From positions 124,001-188,000 of the forward strand of contig NZ_NFMB01000002.1 in NCBI RefSeq assembly GCF_002161215.1: a stretch of 64,000 nucleotides of DNA, written 5' to 3'. The position numbers and the translations under genes were made by a program. Positions 59,922 to 64,000 of this stretch are shown one piece after another (position 1 is the first letter of the stretch; each line of letters starts with the position of its first letter). The notes beneath the pieces are model-generated. The model was not told the DNA's origin, made no database searches, and was given only the letters and a program-made list of their open reading frames with translations. This DNA comes from Flavonifractor sp. An10. Lineage in GTDB: Bacteria > Bacillota > Clostridia > Oscillospirales > Oscillospiraceae.

Positions 59922-61301
59922 ATGAAGCATCTGGGTATTGAGGTGCCTGTGAAACATGTGCCGGAGCTGGATCCCGGCTTCCTGCCCCTGGGCAAGTTCT
60001 GCACCGCTTTTCTGAAGGACGCCAGGCAGCCCCTGGACATCGCCGTGGAGCGGGCCGGCGGCGAGGTGGCCGTGTACAAGACCTTTATCCACGGCACGCC
60101 GGACATGGCGGAGGCCGACACCTACTATGTGGATCGGCTCATCAAGACCATGCTGTGGTATATGGGCGGCTTCAAGGTCTATCTCAGCGGCAGCAAGGAC
60201 ATCTATGAGGCCATGAAGGACACCTACTGCGTGGGCGGCAAGCGGAGCTTTGACGCCGAGTTCATGTCCAACGTGTATGAGAAGCCCTTTGAGGTGGTGT
60301 ACTGCGACGCCGTGCCCGCCGAGAAGAGCAATCCCCAGGCCGTGGGCCGCCACCTGGGCGGCTGCCGCATCGGCTTCGACGCCGGCGGAAGCGACCGGAA
60401 GGTGTCCGCCGTCATCGACGGGGAGCCCGTGTTCTCCGAGGAGGTGGTGTGGTATCCCAAGGTCACCGAGGATCCCGACTACCACTACGAGGGCATCGTC
60501 TCCGCCCTCAAGTCCGCCGCGGCCCATATGCCCCGGGTGGACGCGGTGGGCGTGTCCTCCGCCGGCATCTACATCGAGAACCGCACCATGGTGGCCTCCC
60601 TGTTCCTCAAGGTGCCCAAGGATCTGTTCGACGCCAAGGTGAAGGACATCTACATCCGCGCCATCCGCGACACCTTCGGCGACGTGCCCTACGTGGTGGC
60701 CAACGACGGCGACGTGTCCGCCCTGGCCGGCGCCATGAGCCTGGAGGAGAACAACATCCTGGGCATCGCCATGGGCACCAGCGAGGCCGTGGGCTACGTG
60801 GACGAAAACGGCAACATCACCGGCTGGCTCAACGAGCTGGCCTTCGCCCCCGTGGATGTGAACCCCGACGCCATGGAAGACGAGTGGTCTGGCGACATCG
60901 GCTGCGGCGTCAAGTACTTCTCCCAGGACGGCGTGATCAAGCTGGCCCCCGCTGCGGGCATCAGCCTGTCCGACGACCTGGCCCCCGCCCAGAAGCTCAA
61001 GGAGGTTCAGAAGCTGATGGAGAACCCCGGCTCCCCCGCCGAGGCCATCTTCCGCTCCATCGGCGTGTACCTGGGCCACTCCCTGGCCCTGTACCACCAC
61101 TTCTACGGCTTCAAGCATGTGCTGCTGCTGGGCCGGGTCATGTCCGGCCGGGGCGGCGACATCATCCTGGACGTGTGCAAGCAGGTGCTGGCCGACGAGT
61201 ACCCCGAGATCGCGGACAAGATCAACCCCACCCTGCCCGACGAGAAGGCCCGCCGTGTGGGCCAGTCCGTGGCCGCCGCCTCCCTGCCCGAGCTGAAATG
61301 A
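59922..61301 (+). CDS. ASKHA-fold sugar kinase, probable GlcNAc/ManNAc kinase
   Basis: This 459-aa protein has the ATPase motifs of ROK/hexokinase-type kinases in its last 320 residues: IGFDAGGSDRKVSAV (phosphate-1), VSSAGIYIENR, VANDGDVSALAGAM (connect and catalytic region) and GIAMGTSEAVGY (phosphate-2). The ROK zinc motif CxCGxxGCxE is not visible, and an extra N-terminal domain of about 140 residues is present. Most ROK proteins are near 300 aa. It is divergent from the epimerase gene under the same boxes. The expected reaction is GlcNAc to GlcNAc-6-P, filling the gap between the epimerase and NagA. Confidence 0.7.
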   Translation: MKHLGIEVPVKHVPELDPGFLPLGKFCTAFLKDARQPLDIAVERAGGEVAVYKTFIHGTPDMAEADTYYVDRLIKTMLWYMGGFKVYLSGSKDIYEAMKDTYCVGGKRSFDAEFMSNVYEKPFEVVYCDAVPAEKSNPQAVGRHLGGCRIGFDAGGSDRKVSAVIDGEPVFSEEVVWYPKVTEDPDYHYEGIVSALKSAAAHMPRVDAVGVSSAGIYIENRTMVASLFLKVPKDLFDAKVKDIYIRAIRDTFGDVPYVVANDGDVSALAGAMSLEENNILGIAMGTSEAVGYVDENGNITGWLNELAFAPVDVNPDAMEDEWSGDIGCGVKYFSQDGVIKLAPAAGISLSDDLAPAQKLKEVQKLMENPGSPAEAIFRSIGVYLGHSLALYHHFYGFKHVLLLGRVMSGRGGDIILDVCKQVLADEYPEIADKINPTLPDEKARRVGQSVAAASLPELK

Positions 61302-61393
61302 GCCGTCAGGCGGCAATCCCCGCCCTGCTGTAACCCCGAACGGGCCCGGCGAGCCGTCGCCGGGCCCGTCCTCAGATCAAAGGAGGCCCCCGC

Positions 61394-62041
61394 ATGGCCA
61401 AAGGTATTTTCAACCCGGACAACGACATCTGGCGCTTTACCGCGAAGCTGGTGGATCTCTTCCTGCTCAGCGTGTTCTGGCTGGTGTGCTCCATCCCCCT
61501 GTTTACCATCGGGCCGGCCACCTCCGCCCTCTACAACACGGTGGTGCGCTGCATCCGGGGGAACCGGCGGGACAGCTGGACTCTGTTCTTCCGGACGTTC
61601 CGGGACAACTTCAAGGTGGGGGCCCTGACCAGCCTGGTGGTGCTGGCCGCGGGGGCGCTGCTCTTTCTCATCTACAGCATGCTCTACCAGACCGCGCCGT
61701 ACAGCCAGGCGGGCTATGTGCTCTTTATGGCCTACTACGTGTTCCTCCTGCTGCCTCTGGGGGTGCTGTGCTGGCTCTTTCCCACTCTCTCCCGGTTTGA
61801 GTTCGGGGTGGGCGGCCTGCTGTCCAACTGCGCCAAGCTGGCCATCGCCCACCTGCCCTCTACGGTGGCGCTGGCCCTGCTGCTGTACGGGACGGTGTTC
61901 GTCTGCATCAACTTCTTCCTGGCGGTCTTTTTCCTGCCCGCCGTCCTGGCCCTGGCCCACTCCCTGCTGCTGGAGCGGGTCTATGCCCCCTATATCCGCG
62001 AGCAGCTGGGAGAGGAGGAGCCGGAGGAGGACGACGGCTGA
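61394..62041 (+). CDS. YesL-like (DUF624) membrane protein
   Basis: This 215-aa protein starts GIFNPDNDIWRFTAKLVDLF and has the YesL pattern SIPLFTIGPATSALYNTVVR, with about five hydrophobic helices. YesL proteins accompany sugar ABC importers in Firmicutes; the molecular role is unknown. It follows the kinase by about 90 bp, with a GC-rich hairpin between, and starts after AAAGGAGG. Confidence 0.88.
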   Translation: MAKGIFNPDNDIWRFTAKLVDLFLLSVFWLVCSIPLFTIGPATSALYNTVVRCIRGNRRDSWTLFFRTFRDNFKVGALTSLVVLAAGALLFLIYSMLYQTAPYSQAGYVLFMAYYVFLLLPLGVLCWLFPTLSRFEFGVGGLLSNCAKLAIAHLPSTVALALLLYGTVFVCINFFLAVFFLPAVLALAHSLLLERVYAPYIREQLGEEEPEEDDG

Positions 62042-62057
62042 GCCGAGCCCGGAAAAC

Positions 62058-62096
62058 AAGGAGGCCCCCCGATGTTTTACATCGGGGGGCCTCCTT
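62058..62096. terminator. terminator after yesL
   Basis: AAGGAGGCCCCCCGAT and ATCGGGGGGCCTCCTT form a 16-bp perfect stem with loop GTTTTAC. Confidence 0.8.
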
Positions 62097-62129
62097 CAGC
62101 CTGTCAAAAAACCGCCATGCAGTCTTTCT

Positions 62130-62156
62130 CGAAAAAGCGGCGGAGCCGCTTTTTCG
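62130..62156 (-). terminator. terminator after potD
   Basis: CGAAAAAGCGGC and GCCGCTTTTTCG form a perfect stem with a GGA loop, 10 bp past the potD stop, with the T run inside the stem on the minus strand. Confidence 0.75.
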
Positions 62157-62165
62157 ACACAGAAG

Positions 62166-63209
62166 TTACGCCTTGAGGCGCAGCCACTCGCTGGTGTACA
62201 GATCCAGGATGTCCTGGGGCAGATTGGTGTAGGACTCGCACTGGGCCATGATCTCCGCGTCGGGATAGGCCATGGGGTCGCTGGACACCTCGGGATCCAG
62301 CTCCTCCCGCACGCTCATCAGCGGGGTGGAGTACCAGATCTCCTCGCAGTTCTTCAGGCCGGCCTGGGTGGAGCACATGTAGTTGATGAAGGCCTCGGCG
62401 TTCTCCTTGTTGGCCGCGCCCTTGGGGATGCACATGGCGTCCACGTAGATGTTGGTGCCCTCCTCGGGGAGATAGAAGGCCAGGTCGGAGTTGTTCTCCT
62501 GCATGGTCAGGAAGTCGCCGTAGTAGTAGGTGCCGATGGCGGCGTTGGAGCCCTCCATCTTGCTGAAGATCTGATCCATGGCATAACCCTGGAGGACGGA
62601 CTTCTGCTCGATGAGGGAGTCCACCGCCTCGGTGATCTGGTCAGGGTCGGTGGTGTTGTAGGAGTAGCCCAGGCGCTTGAGGGCGATGCCGATGGCGTCC
62701 CGGGAGTTGTCAATCATCAGGATATCGTTGCTGTATTTCTCATTCCACAGCAGATCCCAGCTGCCGGTGTCCGCCTCGTCCACCATGGTGGTGTTGTAGA
62801 TGACACCCATCAGGCCCCACATATAGGGGACGGAGTACAGGTTCTCCGGGTCGTACTCGGGATTCTTCAGCTCCGGGTCCACGTCGGAGAAGTTGGGAAT
62901 GTTGTCGAAGTTCAGGGGCTCCAGCTTGTCCTCTTCGATGAGGCGGGAGATCATGTAGTCGGAGGGGATGATCACGTCGTAGTCGGCGCCGTCGCCGTCC
63001 AGCACGGCATACATGGCCTCGTTGCTCTCGAAGGTCTGGTAGTTGACCTTGATGCCGGTCTCTTTCTGAAAGTCCTCCAGGACGGACATGTCGATGTACT
63101 CGCCCCAGTTGTAGACGTTTACCTCGCCGGCAGAGCCGCCGCCTCCGCAGCCGCTCAGGCAGGCCGCCGCCACAGCGGCGCCCAGGGTCAATGCCACAAA
63201 TTTTTTCAA
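62166..63209 (-). CDS. potD: spermidine/putrescine-binding lipoprotein
   Basis: This 347-aa polyamine-binding protein begins MKKFVALTLGAAVAAACLSG, with lipobox LSGCGGG, and continues EVNVYNWGEYIDMSVLEDFQ, the classic PotD start (VYNWGEYI). Acidic and aromatic residues typical of the polyamine pocket follow (YDVIIPSDYMISRL). It is downstream of the potC gene and ends the operon. Confidence 0.93.
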   Translation of the reverse strand: MKKFVALTLGAAVAAACLSGCGGGGSAGEVNVYNWGEYIDMSVLEDFQKETGIKVNYQTFESNEAMYAVLDGDGADYDVIIPSDYMISRLIEEDKLEPLNFDNIPNFSDVDPELKNPEYDPENLYSVPYMWGLMGVIYNTTMVDEADTGSWDLLWNEKYSNDILMIDNSRDAIGIALKRLGYSYNTTDPDQITEAVDSLIEQKSVLQGYAMDQIFSKMEGSNAAIGTYYYGDFLTMQENNSDLAFYLPEEGTNIYVDAMCIPKGAANKENAEAFINYMCSTQAGLKNCEEIWYSTPLMSVREELDPEVSSDPMAYPDAEIMAQCESYTNLPQDILDLYTSEWLRLKA

Positions 63210-63298
63210 TTCTCTCTCGTGCTCCTTTCAGACACAAAATACATATTTTCCAAACCCGCCGGGGCGTGCCCCGGCGGGGCCGGAACAGGGAAGGGGGA

Positions 63299-64000
63299 TC
63301 AGGGCCGCACGCCGGCCCGCCGCTCGGCCCGGATGGCCGCCTGGGTGCGCCGATCCTGCCGGCTCTGCCGGACATTGATGAGGATCATGAGGGCGATGAC
63401 CACCACAAACATGAGGGTGGACAGGGCGTTGATCTCCGGGCTGATGCGCCGGCGCACCATGGAGTAGACCACCATGGACAGTGTGTTGGCCCCGGAGCCG
63501 GCGGTGAAGTAGCTGATCACAAAGTCGTCGATGCTCATGGTGAAGGCGATGAGGGCCCCGTTGAGCACGCCGGGCAGGATCTCGGGCAGGATCACCTTGC
63601 GGAAGGCGTACCACCCGGTGGCGCCCAGATCCTGGGCGGCCTCAAAGATGTTGGGATCCAGCTGCCGCAGCTTGGGCATGACGGACAGGATCACGTAGGG
63701 GATGTTGAAGGTGATGTGGGCGATGAGCAGGGTGCCGAAGCCCAGCCGGAGCCGCAGCCCCAGGCCGCCGAACAGGCCGTTGAGGGCCCCCAGGGCCAGC
63801 ACGAACAGCAGCATCATGGACACGCCGGTGATGATGTCCGCGTTGGTCAGGGGGATGTTGTTGATGGTCATGCAGACGGTGCGGGCTCTCCGCTTCATGT
63901 TGGCAAAGCCGATGGAGGCGGCGGTGCCCGCCACGGTGGCGATGGCCGCGGAGAGGATGGACACCAGCAGAGTGGTCTGGAGGGCCTCCAGCACATACCT
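63299..64000 (-). CDS. potC: spermidine/putrescine ABC permease (5' part outside window)
   Basis: At least 233 codons are visible, and the frame runs off the right edge (…RYVLEALQTTLLVSI). Family length is about 265 aa, so some 30 residues are missing. It shows the EAA loop FEAAQDLGATGWYAFRKVIL and FTMSIDDFVISYF, the signature of PotC. It is about 90 bp upstream of potD. Confidence 0.92.
   Translation of the reverse strand, partial: RYVLEALQTTLLVSILSAAIATVAGTAASIGFANMKRRARTVCMTINNIPLTNADIITGVSMMLLFVLALGALNGLFGGLGLRLRLGFGTLLIAHITFNIPYVILSVMPKLRQLDPNIFEAAQDLGATGWYAFRKVILPEILPGVLNGALIAFTMSIDDFVISYFTAGSGANTLSMVVYSMVRRRISPEINALSTLMFVVVIALMILINVRQSRQDRRTQAAIRAERRAGVRP

Noticed and set aside
59823-61316. 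497-codon leftward frame opposite the kinase gene
   Set aside because: No family signature; the plus-strand frame has clear kinase motifs and a ribosome site.

Overview
The window looks like the chromosome of a GC-rich gut Bacillota of the Oscillospiraceae type (Flavonifractor/Lawsonibacter-like). This is inferred from the very GC-rich codon use of the housekeeping genes, the Firmicutes-type ABC, RpiR and YesL genes, and the presence of tet(W). The host chromosome occupies about 1-3238 (tail of an ECF sigma gene, a possible anti-sigma gene, a small exported protein, guaA) and 48259-64000 (trmB, a hemolysin-III-like protein, a complete sialic acid uptake and catabolism locus, yesL, and the start of a spermidine/putrescine ABC operon).

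Between them lie about 45 kb of mobile DNA: three integrative elements in tandem, all in the same orientation, at the 3' end of guaA. Four copies of the 11-bp core CGAGTGGGAAT (3226, 13700, 32621, 48258) delimit elements of 10.5, 18.9 and 15.6 kb. Each element carries, just inside both ends, a pair of 7-bp repeats 11 bp apart at nearly constant distances from the core. The repeat sequence differs per element (GATACT, TGGCAAC, TGATAGC), as expected for integrase arm sites of diverged specificity. The shared backbone is: leftward XRE regulator, excisionase, tyrosine integrase, MobC-like RHH protein, RepA-like ATPase, and a structured non-coding locus.

Element 1 carries a MobV relaxase, tet(W) and a methyltransferase, but its integrase is split by an IS110-family element. 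Element 2 carries an Mrr-like endonuclease, a type I restriction-modification (RM) operon (hsdM, an hsdS fused to a Panacea/DUF4065-like domain, a DUF3800 gene, hsdR, a YgjP-like metallopeptidase) and an AbiA-like reverse transcriptase. Element 3 carries an unrelated type I RM operon with an unknown gene inside it. That operon ends in a 913-aa PrrC/RloC-like ATPase fused to a LexA/UmuD-type S24 autoprotease domain, which is the most striking find. Elements 2 and 3 share a nearly identical segment from repA to a small HTH gene; the defence cargo changes completely right after it, so the array behaves like a stack of exchangeable defence islands.

On the right, a leftward operon (solute-binding protein, two permeases, nanA, nagB, nagA, ABC ATPase), an rpiR-epimerase pair and a divergent ASKHA/ROK-like kinase reconstruct a route Neu5Ac -> ManNAc -> GlcNAc -> GlcNAc-6-P -> GlcN-6-P -> Fru-6-P. 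All family assignments come from reading motifs by eye; no database search was run.
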